Both the position numbers and the translations under genes were made by a program. A model generated the notes under the pieces. That model was not told the DNA's origin and made no database searches. It was given only the letters and a program-made list of their open reading frames with translations. A stretch of DNA of 64,000 nucleotides from NCBI GenBank assembly GCA_963724285.1, contig CAVRUD010000032.1, positions 372,001-436,000 on the forward strand, read 5' to 3'. Below, piece by piece: positions 26,972 to 36,574 of the stretch; within the stretch, counting starts at the first letter, position 1; every line of letters begins with the position of its first letter. The DNA is from CAVRUD01 sp963724285. GTDB taxonomy: Bacteria > Chloroflexota > Chloroflexia > Thermomicrobiales > UBA6265.

Positions 26972-27134
26972 TCAGGGATGGTTCAAAACCGGCCACGGTC
27001 GCTTGACGGTCTCCGGACCCCCTGACTTACGCGTTCTCCCCCTTCCCCCCGCAGCGGGGGGAAGGGGGGCCGGGGGGGTTAGGGGGCCGCTCCGGCGCGA
27101 CCAGAACCGTCAAGTCCATTTGAACCATCCCTCA
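26972..27134. repeat. fold-back element with nested inverted repeats
   Basis: Outer arms TCAGGGATGGTTCAAA (26972) and its exact complement ending at 27134 enclose CTTGACGGT/ACCGTCAAG. They also enclose a central CCCCTTCCCCCCGC-AGC-GGGGGGAAGGGG hairpin. It is followed by a CCCGGGACTTCGAGTCCCGGG hairpin. No coding capacity. Confidence 0.8.
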
Positions 27135-27193
27135 GCCCGGGACTTCGAGTCCCGGGCGGCCGGGAGCCGCGGCCACTGACTCCTGGTGATCCG

Positions 27194-27277
27194 CTTAGCG
27201 CGCTCGTCGGAACGGTTGGCCGGGTGTCCCCGGCCGCCCGGGGCTCACGCGGCCAACCGTTCCGGCGAGCGCGCTAG
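27194..27277. repeat. 27-bp arm inverted repeat next to tRNA-Lys region
   Basis: The arm at 27194-27221 (GCGCGCTCGTCGGAACGGTT core) is matched in reverse at 27251-27277 with one mismatch. A short spacer contains CCGGCCGCCCGGGG. Confidence 0.8.
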
Positions 27278-27557
27278 CGGCGACGGCGGCCAAGGGTTTC
27301 GGTGAGCGCACGAGGAATATCGACGAGGTGGGACCGGGCAACTGGTCTGGTTCGATGTAGACGGTGATCGACGTGTCGTCAGTGTCGATCACATCGACTT
27401 CGACCAGATTCTCAACCTCGACGTTGGACTCAACTTCAGAGAAGACATACGTGGATTCTTCGACCTCGACAGTGGGCGGCAACCCGGCCGGCGGCGTCGG
27501 CGAGGCGGTCGGGCCAGGCGTGACGGTCGGAGCAGATGTCGAGGTCGGCTCATCTGG
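27195..27557 (-). pseudogene. possible gene remnant directly 3' of tRNA-Lys
   Basis: This frame reads a Thr/Pro-rich linker (TSAPTVTPGPTASPTPP) and then acidic beta-like sequence (VEVEESTYVFSEVESNVEVENLVEVDVIDTDDTSITVYIEP) that looks like a surface-protein fragment. There is no start codon between it and the tRNA 3' end. It terminates inside the adjacent inverted repeat. It could be the tail of a gene cut off by recombination at the tRNA, or chance sequence. Confidence 0.3.
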
Positions 27558-27632
27558 TGGTGACCTCGCAGGGACTCGAACCCTGAACCCTCGGGTTAAA
27601 AGCCCGCTGCTCTGCCATTGAGCTACGAGGTC
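27558..27632 (-). tRNA. tRNA-Lys (anticodon UUU), CCA encoded
   Basis: On the minus strand the 7-bp acceptor stem GACCTCG/CGAGGTC is complete. The D arm AGCTCAATGGCAGAGC, anticodon arm GCGGGCTTTTAACCCGA (anticodon TTT) and T arm CAGGGTTCGAGTCCCTG are all canonical. The discriminator A is followed by genome-encoded CCA (27560-27558). It would decode AAA/AAG Lys codons. Confidence 0.95.
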
Positions 27633-27821
27633 GCGGCGCCGCCGCGCACAGAATCGTACCTTCCCAGCGCCGGTGCTGCCACCGGTTCCGGGTCGGATGC
27701 CGCTGGCAGCACACTCCGGACCAATGGCTCTGTGGGCCATACTTCGCCCAGGTTATCCTGCTGTCCGTCCCCAAGAGGGCCAACAGAGCAATGTATTTGG
27801 AGTACGACGTGGAATTGCTGC

Positions 27822-28640
27822 GTGGGTGAATGGGAGACGAGGCTGGCGTTCGGGGCGGTGGCCGCGATCTTCATTGCCGGAGCGGCCTACCGGCGGCGAG
27901 CGCTCTCGGCCGACGGCACGGTGGCGGCCTGGCTCGTCGGAACAGTCGTGGTCGCCGCCGGCGGATGGTGGTGGGGGCTGCTCTTGGTGGTGTTCTTCGC
28001 CTCCTCCACCCTGCTCGGCCGGATTGGGCCCCGCCGCGACGATGGCGAACGCGGCATCCGAGGACGACGACGGGACGCGGTGCAGGTCGGCGCCAACGGC
28101 GGGCTGGCCGCGCTCCTGGCGGCCCTGGCGGTGGCCGGTAACCGCGAGATCCTGTTCGTCGCCTTCGCCGGCGCGATTGCCGCGGCGACGGCGGATACCT
28201 GGGCGACCGAGATCGGCAGATTCAGCAAGGTCGCTCCGCGCTCGGTGGTGACCGGCTTAGAGCTCGAACCGGGGGCCTCGGGAGGAATCACGCCAATTGG
28301 GACGCTGGGTGCGCTCGGGGGAGCCGTCCTGATCGGGATCCTGGCAGCCATCGGGGTTGGCTTCGGTTGGGCGCCCGCCGATGTCCCTGCCCTCACCATG
28401 GTCGCCATCGTGTCCGGCGCGGGCTTCAGCGCCGCGCTGGTCGATAGTGTCCTCGGCGCGACCATCCAGGCCGTCTATCGCTGTCCCCGGTGCAAGGTAG
28501 AGACCGAGGCCCCTGTTCACCGGTGCGGCTGGGAAACGGTTCTGATGCGGGGAATGCCGGCGATGACCAACGACATGGTGAACCTGATCGCGACACTGGC
28601 CGGGGCTGCCCTTGCGACGGCTTCGGGATGGGCCGCATAG
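27822..28640 (+). CDS. DUF92 family membrane protein (VTE6-like)
   Basis: A 272-residue polytopic protein of the DUF92 (TIGR00297) family. It opens with FGAVAAIFIAGAAYRRRALSADGTVAAWLVG, then SSTLLGRIG, DAVQVGANGGLAALLAAL, ATADTWATEIGRFSK, the signature TGLELEPGASGGITPIGTLGALGGAVLIG, DSVLGATIQAVYRC, and MTNDMVNLIATLAGAALA. About six to seven helices are expected. Plant relatives phosphorylate phytyl phosphate; bacterial members are likely polyprenyl/phytyl-phosphate kinases (family inference). The start is uncertain. GTG 27822 fits family length but has a weak ribosome site, and the frame is open further upstream through the tRNA complement, which cannot be coding. Confidence 0.85.
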   Translation: MGEWETRLAFGAVAAIFIAGAAYRRRALSADGTVAAWLVGTVVVAAGGWWWGLLLVVFFASSTLLGRIGPRRDDGERGIRGRRRDAVQVGANGGLAALLAALAVAGNREILFVAFAGAIAAATADTWATEIGRFSKVAPRSVVTGLELEPGASGGITPIGTLGALGGAVLIGILAAIGVGFGWAPADVPALTMVAIVSGAGFSAALVDSVLGATIQAVYRCPRCKVETEAPVHRCGWETVLMRGMPAMTNDMVNLIATLAGAALATASGWAA

Positions 28641-29388
28641 GTGATGAGACCGCTACCGCCCGATTCCTTTTTCAGTTTGCTTCCTAGAAGGTCGGGTTTT
28701 GAGTTGCGCCATATCGCTTGATGTGATTAATGATCTTTACTATTCAACATGTATCGGCGGTTTATCACTCCATGTACTCGGTACTTTACTCGTCGTATCG
28801 TACTTTCATCAGCATGCCGCTGGGCCGGTGATCCGCTACACTGGGATCGGAAGCCTCTGGCCCACCACAAATGGTCAATGGCGGTTGACCGTCCAATCGA
28901 CGCGACCGTTATGTCGCCCCGTGAATCATTACCAGTCGACAGCGTGCACTGGCGCACGTCGCCATTGATGTACCGCTCATCCAACGACGGGTGATATTCG
29001 TATACGTGGTTAGCCCGCCGATGGGCGAAACCGACCAACCCCGCTCACGCGTTCCACACGCATAAGCGCTCCGCTCTCCCGCCGGCCTCGGCCGCAAGGA
29101 GACCTCATCATGACGACCTCCGACACCCCACCGTCCTAGGCTCTGCATTGGCCGGACTACCGCCGGCTAGGCACAGCACGTGCATCTACATCGACGCGTG
29201 GTTTCCCTCTCTTGAAGGGCACAGGTCCCGATCGTACTCCGTCGATGGACGGCCACCTTCCACACCAAGCCACATGACCGCCTGAGGTCGCCGGCCTTCA
29301 CCCCTACCCCAGATCCCGAAATGCCGGCCACCTCTCGCCCGAGGCCGAAAGGCCATATTCTCAACTATCCCGGGAAAGGCGTAGATCC
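28641..29388. other. intergenic region upstream of prkA, no gene recognised
   Basis: About 750 bp of lower GC content than its surroundings, with short unconvincing open frames on both strands. It presumably holds the prkA promoter; no clear operator or RNA was recognised. Confidence 0.45.
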
Positions 29389-31290
29389 ATGGGAATCGAC
29401 CTCCGTCAACGACTTGAAGCGCTCCGCGCCGAAGAACAACGCCTCGCCTGGACCGGGACGTTCGCCGACTACTTCGACCTGGTGCGGGAGAACCCCCGAC
29501 TCGGTCGTCTGGCGCACGCGCGGGTGTTCGACATGATCGCCGCGGCCGGCATCGAGACCAACGAGATCGGCGAGCACTCCTATAAATTCTTCGAGGGCGA
29601 GATCTTCGGGATCGAACCGGCCCTCGATCAACTGGTCGAGTATTTCCACTCTGCCGCCCAACGCCTTGAAGTGCGCAAGCGGATCTTGCTCCTGATGGGT
29701 CCGGTCGGCGGCGGCAAATCGACCATCGTCAGCATGCTGAAACGTGGGCTCGAGCGCTACACCCGCACGGAGGACGGCGCGATCTACGCGATCGCGGGTT
29801 GCCCGATGCACGAAGAGCCCCTCCACCTGATTCCGCACGAGCTGCGGGCGGAGATCGAGCGGGAGTACGGGATCTACATCGAGGGAGAGCTCTGCCCGAA
29901 GTGCCGCTGGGATCTCGACCACACGTACGGCGGCCGGGCCGAGGATGTCCCGGTCGAGCGGATCGCCTTCTCGGAGAAGGGGCGGCGCGGCATCGGGACC
30001 TTCACTCCTTCGGACCCGAAGTCGCAGGACATCTCCGAACTGGTCGGCGGCATCGATCTGTCGACGATCGGCGAGGTGGGAACCGAAAGCGACCCCCGCG
30101 CCTACCGGTTCGACGGCGAGCTCAACATCGCCAACCGGGGCATGATGGAGTTCATCGAGATCCTCAAGGTCGATGAGCGCTTTCTCTACGTCCTCCTGAC
30201 GCTCTCGCAAGAGCAGAACATCAAGACCGGGCGCTTCTCCCTGATCTATGCCGACGAAGTGGTCGTCTCCCACACCAACGAGCACGAGTACCGGGCGTTC
30301 GCCGGCAACCGAAAGAGCGAAGCCCTGCAGGACCGGATCATTCTCGTGAAGGTCCCGTACAACCTGCGGGTGAGCGACGAAGTCCGCATCTACGAGAAGT
30401 TGTTGAGACAGAGTGCCCGCAAGGATATCCACCTTGCCCCGCACACCCTGGAAACCGCCGCCACCTTCGCCGTGCTCTCCCGGCTCGAGGAGAGCAAGAA
30501 GGCGAACATGACCCCGATGAAGAAACTCAAGCTCTACGACGGGCAGTCGGTCGAGGGTTTCACGACCAAGGACCTGCGCGAGCTGAAGGCCGAATCGGAC
30601 CGGGAAGGGATGGACGGCATCTCCCCTCGCTACGTGATCAACCGAATCTCGGCGGCGCTCGTCAAGGACGGCGTGACCTGCATCAATGCCCTCGACACGC
30701 TCCGGGCGCTGCGCGACGGCCTGGGTCAGAACACCAGCATCGGCCAGGAGCGGCACGAGCACCTGCTCAACCTGATCGGAGAGGCGCGGCGCGAGTACGA
30801 CGAGGCGGCCAAACGCGAGGTGCAACGGGCATTCGTCTACGCCTTCGAAGAGTCGGCGAAAACGATGCTGGACAACTACCTCGACAACGTCGAAGCCTAC
30901 TGCAACCGGACGAAGCTCAAAGACCCGATCACCGACGAAGAGCTGGAGCCGGACGAGAAGCTCATGCGGGCCATCGAGGAACAGATCGGGATCACGGAAC
31001 CGGGCAAACGCGGCTTCCGGGAAGAGATCCTGATCCGGATCTCTTCCCTGGCGCGGCGGGGACAGACCTTCTCGTACGACTCGCATGAGCGCCTGAAGGA
31101 GGCGATCGAGAAAAAGCTGTTTGCCGACCTGCGCGATGTGGTCAAAATCACGACGAGCGCCAAGACGCCCGACCCCGATCAACTCCGGCGCTCCAACGAA
31201 GTCATCGACCGTCTTGTCAGCGACCAGGGTTACTGCCCCGTTTGCGCGAACGAACTGCTCCGGTACATCGGGTCGCTTCTCAACAGATAA
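29389..31290 (+). CDS. prkA: PrkA family serine protein kinase
   Basis: A 633-residue AAA+-type protein (YeaG/PrkA). The Walker A motif is LLLMGPVGGGKSTIVSML (about residues 103-120). A CPKCRWDLDHTYG segment, GEVGTESDPRAYRFDGELNIANRGMMEFIEI (Walker B/sensor region), EHEYRAFAGNRKSEALQDRI and the C-terminal PrkA domain (SPRYVINRISAALVKDG, PDEKLMRAIEEQIGITEPGKRGFREEIL) follow. It ends CPVCANELLRYIGSLLNR. Family members phosphorylate proteins in stationary phase, nitrogen stress and sporulation. The gene begins the conserved prkA-yeaH-spoVR set; ATG 29389 starts MGIDLRQRLEALRAEEQ. Confidence 0.95.
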   Translation: MGIDLRQRLEALRAEEQRLAWTGTFADYFDLVRENPRLGRLAHARVFDMIAAAGIETNEIGEHSYKFFEGEIFGIEPALDQLVEYFHSAAQRLEVRKRILLLMGPVGGGKSTIVSMLKRGLERYTRTEDGAIYAIAGCPMHEEPLHLIPHELRAEIEREYGIYIEGELCPKCRWDLDHTYGGRAEDVPVERIAFSEKGRRGIGTFTPSDPKSQDISELVGGIDLSTIGEVGTESDPRAYRFDGELNIANRGMMEFIEILKVDERFLYVLLTLSQEQNIKTGRFSLIYADEVVVSHTNEHEYRAFAGNRKSEALQDRIILVKVPYNLRVSDEVRIYEKLLRQSARKDIHLAPHTLETAATFAVLSRLEESKKANMTPMKKLKLYDGQSVEGFTTKDLRELKAESDREGMDGISPRYVINRISAALVKDGVTCINALDTLRALRDGLGQNTSIGQERHEHLLNLIGEARREYDEAAKREVQRAFVYAFEESAKTMLDNYLDNVEAYCNRTKLKDPITDEELEPDEKLMRAIEEQIGITEPGKRGFREEILIRISSLARRGQTFSYDSHERLKEAIEKKLFADLRDVVKITTSAKTPDPDQLRRSNEVIDRLVSDQGYCPVCANELLRYIGSLLNR

Positions 31291-31410
31291 GGGGGACAGC
31301 CCTGCGGGCTGAGGGGGAGAGGGGGAGAAGCCCTCGTCCCCTCCCCCTCTCCCCCTCACGGCATCAGCCGTGTCCCCTCAAGGCTTTAGCCTTGTCCCTC
31401 ACCATCGGAG
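31291..31410 (+). repeat. palindromic spacer between prkA and yeaH
   Basis: The spacer contains GAGGGGGAGAGGGGG, a short spacer and CCCCCTCTCCCCCTC, which pair as a long stem. It also contains three short hairpins of similar design (CAGCCCTGCGGGCTG, CACGGCATCAGCCGTG, AAGGCTTTAGCCTT). It may damp transcription between prkA and the downstream pair, or be a REP-like insertion. Confidence 0.6.
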
Positions 31411-31416
31411 TCCACC

Positions 31417-32613
31417 ATGGCCCTAGACCGACAACGCTACCAGCCCCCGGTGGCCACCGGTGCCAGCCTGAACCACGCCGATTGGACCTTGCACCGGAAG
31501 GGCGCCCAGGACCAGGCGAGGCACCAACGCAAGGTGCGCGATGCCCTTCGCCAGAACTTGGCCGACATCGTCAGTGAACAGGCGATCATCACCACCGACG
31601 GTAAGAAGGTGGTGAAGGTTCCTATTCGCAGCCTGGAGGAATACCGATTCCGCTACGGTGATCGTGAGGACGGCGGAGTCGGGACCGGCGACGGCAATTC
31701 CAAGGTCGGAGACGTGCTCGGGCAATCCCAATCGGGCCGAGGGAAGGGGCCAGGTCGCGGTCCGGAAGCGGGCTCCGACCCGGGCTTCGATTACTTCGAG
31801 GCCGAGGTCTCGATCGACGAAATCGCCGGCCTGGTCTTCGAGGATCTCGGTCTCCCGAACCTGCAGCCGAAAAAGGCGCAGGAACTGGAAGAGGAGACGA
31901 TCCGATTCACCGACATTCGCAAATCAGGGCCGTTCTCCAACCTCGATAAGCGGCGGACCATCCGGGAGAACATCAAGCGCAACGCCCTCCAGGGAACGCC
32001 GCGCTTCGGCCGCATCTCCAGCGACGATCTCCGCTTCAAGTCGTGGGACCGGACGGTACGGCGTGAGGCGAGCGCCGTGGTCCTGGCAATGATGGACGTC
32101 TCCGGCTCGATGGGGACCTTCGAGAAGTACGTTTCCCGAGCGTTCTACTTTTGGATGGTTCGCTTTCTGCGGACGAAGTACGACCGCGTCGAAATCGTCT
32201 TCATCGCCCACCACACGGAAGCAAAGGAAGTCACCGAAGAGGAATTCTTCACCCGCGGCGAGAGCGGCGGCACGAAAGCCAGCTCCGCCTATCAGTGTGC
32301 GCTCGACCTTGTGACCAGGCGCTATCCGCCCCAGAACTGGAACATTTACCCGTTCCATTTCTCCGATGGCGACAACTGGCCGTCGGACAATGAGATCTGC
32401 CAGAAACTCGCCGCCGAACTCGTCGACTGCTCAAGTCAGGTCGGGTACGGCGAGATCCGGCAACGCCGCTACGCCGGGCAAAGCACCTTGATGCACGCCT
32501 TCGACGCCGTCGATGACCCCCGCTTCGTGCGAGTGACGATTGCCGACCGAGCCGATGTCTATCCGGCGCTGCGCACGTTCTTTGGCCCCGAAGCACGGGA
32601 GGCGAGAACATGA
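31417..32613 (+). CDS. yeaH: YeaH/YhbH family VWA-domain protein (DUF444)
   Basis: A 398-residue DUF444 protein. The N-terminal basic region KGAQDQARHQRKVRDALRQNLADIVSEQAIIT and the segment KVPIRSLEEYRFRYGD are typical. A Gly-rich linker (GQSQSGRGKGPGRGPEAGS) precedes the C-terminal von Willebrand A domain. This domain has the MIDAS motif MMDVSGSMGTFEKYVSRAFYFWM (DxSxS), the FIAHHTEAKEVTEEEFFTRGESGGTKASSAYQ segment and NIYPFHFSDGDNWPSDN. It is believed to act with PrkA and SpoVR; the molecular role is unresolved. ATG 31417 opens MALDRQRYQPP. The stop overlaps the spoVR start by 4 bp. Confidence 0.94.
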   Translation: MALDRQRYQPPVATGASLNHADWTLHRKGAQDQARHQRKVRDALRQNLADIVSEQAIITTDGKKVVKVPIRSLEEYRFRYGDREDGGVGTGDGNSKVGDVLGQSQSGRGKGPGRGPEAGSDPGFDYFEAEVSIDEIAGLVFEDLGLPNLQPKKAQELEEETIRFTDIRKSGPFSNLDKRRTIRENIKRNALQGTPRFGRISSDDLRFKSWDRTVRREASAVVLAMMDVSGSMGTFEKYVSRAFYFWMVRFLRTKYDRVEIVFIAHHTEAKEVTEEEFFTRGESGGTKASSAYQCALDLVTRRYPPQNWNIYPFHFSDGDNWPSDNEICQKLAAELVDCSSQVGYGEIRQRRYAGQSTLMHAFDAVDDPRFVRVTIADRADVYPALRTFFGPEAREART

Positions 32614-34016
32614 CCGCCCCCCACCGGATGGCAATCGACCGGGCGCTCGCCGAGGCAACCGAGCGCATCTGGGAGCAGGCGACCGAGATTGGGTTGAAGC
32701 CGTTCGCGACCCACTTCGAGATCGTGCCTTCAACGATCATCTACGAGGTGGGGTCATACCTCATGCCGGGGCGGTTCTCCCACTGGTCTCACGGCAAGAT
32801 GTATCACGTCCAGAAGATGATGTACGACTACGGCCTGAGCAAGATCTACGAACTGGTCGTCAACACCGATCCTTGCTGGGCGTTCTTGTTGGACTCCAAT
32901 TCACTGGTGCAGAACAAACTGGTGATCGCCCACGTGCTGGGCCACAGCGACTTTTTTGCCAACAATGCCTACTTCGCCACCACCTCCCGGCGGATGCTGG
33001 ACACCGTGACGCTCAACGCGGACCGCCTGCGGCGGTATGAGTATGAGCACGGTCAGGATGCAGTTGAATCGGTACTCGACGCCTGCCTTGCGATCCAGAT
33101 GCATGTCACCCCGTATGCCGTCGACGATCCCTCGGCGCGCTCGGACGCTCAAAAGGACGGCCAGGACCTTCAAGCACACGCCCTGACCGGACCGTATGAC
33201 GATCTTTGGCAGCTCGATGCCGCCCCCGATGGGCCGCCGACGGCATTCAGGGACGGGACCGGTCCGGACCGTGGTGATCGGGATCTCCTCCGGTTCATTG
33301 CCGCGCACGCGCCATTACTCAAGGACTGGGAGCGCGACGCGGTACAGATCGTCCGGGGCGAAAGCCTGTACTTTGTCCCTCAAATGCAGACCAAGATCGC
33401 CAATGAGGGCTGGGCAACCCTGTCGCACGCGACCATCCTGCGCCGGCTGGACCTTGAAACGAGTGAGTACCTTGAGTTTGCCGACCTCCACGCCGGGGTG
33501 ATTCAGCCATCGCCACGGCAGATCAATCCCTACCACCTTGGTTTCGGCATGCTGCGCGAGCTGAACCGGCGGTACGGCGGGAACGATGTCGAGATCGCCG
33601 ACGAGTTGTTCCACATTCGGGAGACCCAATCCGACCTCTCCCTGGTCCGCAATTACCTCGACGAGGAGATGGTCGAGTCGCTTGACCTTTATCTCTACGG
33701 TCCCGAAGCGGACAAGATCGTCGTAACGGAGAAGCGCTGGGAGCCGGTTCGGGATCGCCTGCTCCAAGACCTGACCGGGTACGGCGTCCCGATCATCGTC
33801 GCCGAGGACGGCGATTTCGAAGGGCGGCGTGAGCTGTATCTCCGGCACGAGTGGACAGGGCGTCCCCTCGATCTGGTCTACGGCCGCAAGACACTCGAGC
33901 ACATCTACCGGCTGTGGGGACGCAAGGTCTGGTTGGAGACTGAGACGAAAGGCGGCGCCACGGAAATTCTGTCCTTCGAGCCGAAGCAGGGGCATACCTC
34001 AGCCAAACAAGCATGA
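32610..34016 (+). CDS. spoVR: SpoVR family protein
   Basis: A 468-residue SpoVR/YcgB homologue. It shows ATEIGLKPFATHFEIVPSTIIYEVGSYLMPGRFSHWSHGKMYHVQKMMYDYGLSKIYELV, followed by DSNSLVQNKLVIAHVLGHSDFFANN. The central block LYFVPQMQTKIANEGWATLSHATILRRLDLET and QINPYHLGFGMLRELNRRYGG follows. These are the hallmark conserved segments. It acts with YeaH and PrkA; in spore formers it affects cortex synthesis, and in others its role is stress related. The start ATG 32610 lies within the stop of yeaH (ATGA), so the pair is translationally coupled. Confidence 0.95.
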   Translation: MTAPHRMAIDRALAEATERIWEQATEIGLKPFATHFEIVPSTIIYEVGSYLMPGRFSHWSHGKMYHVQKMMYDYGLSKIYELVVNTDPCWAFLLDSNSLVQNKLVIAHVLGHSDFFANNAYFATTSRRMLDTVTLNADRLRRYEYEHGQDAVESVLDACLAIQMHVTPYAVDDPSARSDAQKDGQDLQAHALTGPYDDLWQLDAAPDGPPTAFRDGTGPDRGDRDLLRFIAAHAPLLKDWERDAVQIVRGESLYFVPQMQTKIANEGWATLSHATILRRLDLETSEYLEFADLHAGVIQPSPRQINPYHLGFGMLRELNRRYGGNDVEIADELFHIRETQSDLSLVRNYLDEEMVESLDLYLYGPEADKIVVTEKRWEPVRDRLLQDLTGYGVPIIVAEDGDFEGRRELYLRHEWTGRPLDLVYGRKTLEHIYRLWGRKVWLETETKGGATEILSFEPKQGHTSAKQA

Positions 34017-34129
34017 CACGCGATCTGGAACATGGGGACGCGCCGCATGGTTGAGGAATCTCTACTCGCTAATGCGTCTACACGCTAGAGCGTTGCACGA
34101 AAAGGTTGGAGCCGCGTCCCCGCCGCCTG

Positions 34130-34345
34130 GGGTCGACGCGGGGCGCCGTCTCCCCGTCGCCCGGGGCTACAGACCCCGGGCTGAGCCAGATAACCCCCCT
34201 GAAGGGGGCTGCCGTCGGAGCGGTGATCGGAGCTCTCCGACTGTCGAGACCGGTGGTCAGCCGGCTTCAGCCGGGTTATCGGGGTCAGCCCGGGGTCTTT
34301 AGCCCCGGGCGAGGCCTGGACGGCACCCCGCATCGACCCTGGGCG
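34130..34345. repeat. palindromic R1-family repeat, copy near spoVR
   Basis: It contains the GCCCGGGGCTACAGACCCCGG and GCCCGGGGTCTTTAGCCCCGG hairpins, CCCCCCTGAAGGGGGCTG, and CAGCCGGCTTCAGCCGG in the same order as the 8.1-kb copy. The outer GACGCGGGGCGCCGTC is matched imperfectly by GACGGCACCCCGCATCG. The gap 34017-34543 has no gene. Confidence 0.8.
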
Positions 34346-34543
34346 TCGCTGCGGCGAGGCGCCCGAACTGGCCCCAGGCGACGGGGACACGGCGTTCCGT
34401 TTGCCCCGCCGTATGCCCCACGCAACGCAGAGTCCGCGAAGGGTTCCGCACCGACGCGCAAGTGGCCGACCATCTCAGAAAAACGGATCGGGCGGGAGGA
34501 CAACCTCCCGCCCGGCTTCGTGATATCGAACGTAGGAACGGTT

Positions 34544-36574
34544 CTACGAGTGGCGGCTATAGCGAACGGCGAAGACCGTCGCGAGGAGCGCCATCACCGC
34601 GGCGCCGAACAGGGCAATCAAGAGCGCCATCTGCTGGCCGGCGAAGTCCGAATTCGACGTACCAGTCGACGGGAGCTGAGTCACCGTCAGATTCTGGTCG
34701 CTCGGGCCGGAAACCGGCAACGTGACGGTGCCGCCCGGATTACTGGGGATCGGGTTGCCGCCCGGCACCTCGCCGATCGGACCGCCCGGGTTGCTTGCCA
34801 GCTTCGTGCAGGCGAAGACCTGGCTCTGGATGAACTGCCCGTTGGAAACCTGGACACCGCCGAGGGCACTTTGGCTACCGACGAAGACAGCGCAGGTTTC
34901 GGCATTACCAGCCCCGCGAATCTGGTACGTGCCGCTGGCAACATCCAAGAAGGTGGCAAAGCCGTTGCCATCGGTCGTCGCTTCTCTAGCGATCTCGCCC
35001 TCGGCGCTCACCAGCTGGACCTGAGCGCCACCGACCGGGTTGTTACAGGCGCTCGCCCAGAACGAGGCGTTATTCGGATCCTCAGACGGACTGACTGGGG
35101 CAGAGCAGGCATTGAACTGGACAGTAATCGTACCAGGACGCTGGAGGCGCTCAACCAACACCCAGGTGGTCGCACCGGCCGCGATCGTGACATCGGCCCC
35201 AGCGCCATCCCCACCGGTGAGATCCTTGAACGCGTAGGTGCCGGTCGGCAGCGTGAACGTTACCGCACCATCATTGTCGATACCGCTGAACGGCTCGCCG
35301 TCATTCAACTGGAACGTTCCGCCTTCAGCCTTACAGCCGGCTCGCGGAGCCGGTTCAGCCGAAGAAACCGTGACCACGGTCGTATCGGTCTCGCCCGGAC
35401 ACGCGAACCGCCGAATGCTGATGGAGCCTTCGGTGCTCGGATCGGCCCGGATGTAATCGGTGGCGATGACGGTCGAGACCTCGTCGGCCACGACCTCAAT
35501 CGGGAGCGACTGTCCAGACGCGACGTGCGTCACCGTGTAGGAGCCGACCGGGAGCTCGCCGCGCCAATTGCCGTTCGCATCAGTCCGCTTGATGCCTTCC
35601 ACGGCGGCAGCGGCAATCGTGTCGGCCTCGTTGATGGTGACCTGGAATTCGGCTCCAGCAACACCCCGGCAGCTTTCAGTCGCGGCAGCCCGGAGGGAGG
35701 CCGGCTCGATGTACGTGAGTTCGGTCCGGGTCTCGCCACTCGTGGGGCACTGGCCTTGAGAGAGCTGAACGCGGCCAACGACCACAGGCGGGATGGGGGC
35801 AGCGTTCGTCCCGACATGCACCAGCGTGACAGCCGCGCCGGCAGCGGCCGTGACGGTCGAGGTTGGGCGAACGGCCTCGTAGCCTGCTGTGACCGACGAG
35901 AGATCTTCGGTGATGGTGACGACCTCACCGTCGAGGGCGCCAACCTGAGCCAGGCCGCCGCCGTTTGTGGTGAAGGTGCCGAGGGAGACGGCGCCAACAG
36001 TCGCCTCGAACTTGAGACCGCTCGCCACAGTGCAACCGGCCGGAACGACGCCCGGGACGACCGTGCCAGGTGCGGTGGCGCAATTCACCGCCAGGACCGA
36101 AACACTGACCGCCGCCGGCTCATCGGCCGCTACGACCGCGGCTTTGACTTCTTCCGCTTCTTCGGTTGCGGCGGGGGCTGCCGCCGGGGTCTCTCCAGCC
36201 GGATCGCTACCGCCGCTCGCCGGTGCTTCCGGAGAGGCGGGAGAAGCGGGCTCAGCCGCTGGTTCCTCGGATGGAGCGGGGGATTCGGACGGGGCTGGCG
36301 AGGCAGCCGGCTCCTCGACCGGAGCCTGGAACTCTGGCTCTGGCGAAGGGTCAACCGGAGCCGGGGCTGGGGACTCCGCCGCGGGCGGCGGAGGCGCCGG
36401 CTCCTCAGATGGGGCCTGCTCCTCGACGACCGCTGGAGCGGGCTCGGACGCCTGCTCGGCTGCCGGAGGCGCTGTTTCCTCCTGCGCATAGCCGGCGAAA
36501 GGCAATCCGCCAATGGCCAAGAACAGCGCCGCAAGCACCGCGACGAGCTTGAGGCGGATGGCGAGTCGGGTCAT
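34544..36574 (-). CDS. secreted LPSTG-anchored surface protein
   Basis: A 676-residue exported protein. A signal peptide spans residues 1-31 (LVAVLAALFLAIGGLPFAGYAQ). A Pro/Ala/Glu-rich stalk of about 120 residues follows, with repeats such as PAPSEEPAAEP. Several beta-sandwich, SpaA/Cna-B-like modules come next (DEADTIAAAAVEGIKRTDANGNWRGELPVGSYTVTHV and FTLPTGTYAFKDLTGG). These are typical of adhesin stalks whose GxY motifs end each domain. The C-terminus has LPSTGTSNSDFAGQ, a hydrophobic helix and RYSRHS, the layout of a sortase substrate. ATG 36574 has GGGAGGGGG just upstream. Cell-wall attachment needs a sortase encoded elsewhere. Gene orientation is the same as the giants. Confidence 0.82.
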   Translation of the reverse strand: MTRLAIRLKLVAVLAALFLAIGGLPFAGYAQEETAPPAAEQASEPAPAVVEEQAPSEEPAPPPPAAESPAPAPVDPSPEPEFQAPVEEPAASPAPSESPAPSEEPAAEPASPASPEAPASGGSDPAGETPAAAPAATEEAEEVKAAVVAADEPAAVSVSVLAVNCATAPGTVVPGVVPAGCTVASGLKFEATVGAVSLGTFTTNGGGLAQVGALDGEVVTITEDLSSVTAGYEAVRPTSTVTAAAGAAVTLVHVGTNAAPIPPVVVGRVQLSQGQCPTSGETRTELTYIEPASLRAAATESCRGVAGAEFQVTINEADTIAAAAVEGIKRTDANGNWRGELPVGSYTVTHVASGQSLPIEVVADEVSTVIATDYIRADPSTEGSISIRRFACPGETDTTVVTVSSAEPAPRAGCKAEGGTFQLNDGEPFSGIDNDGAVTFTLPTGTYAFKDLTGGDGAGADVTIAAGATTWVLVERLQRPGTITVQFNACSAPVSPSEDPNNASFWASACNNPVGGAQVQLVSAEGEIAREATTDGNGFATFLDVASGTYQIRGAGNAETCAVFVGSQSALGGVQVSNGQFIQSQVFACTKLASNPGGPIGEVPGGNPIPSNPGGTVTLPVSGPSDQNLTVTQLPSTGTSNSDFAGQQMALLIALFGAAVMALLATVFAVRYSRHS

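Noticed and set aside
29365..31359. 664-residue minus-strand frame opposite prkA
   Set aside because: Shadow of the strongly conserved prkA coding strand.
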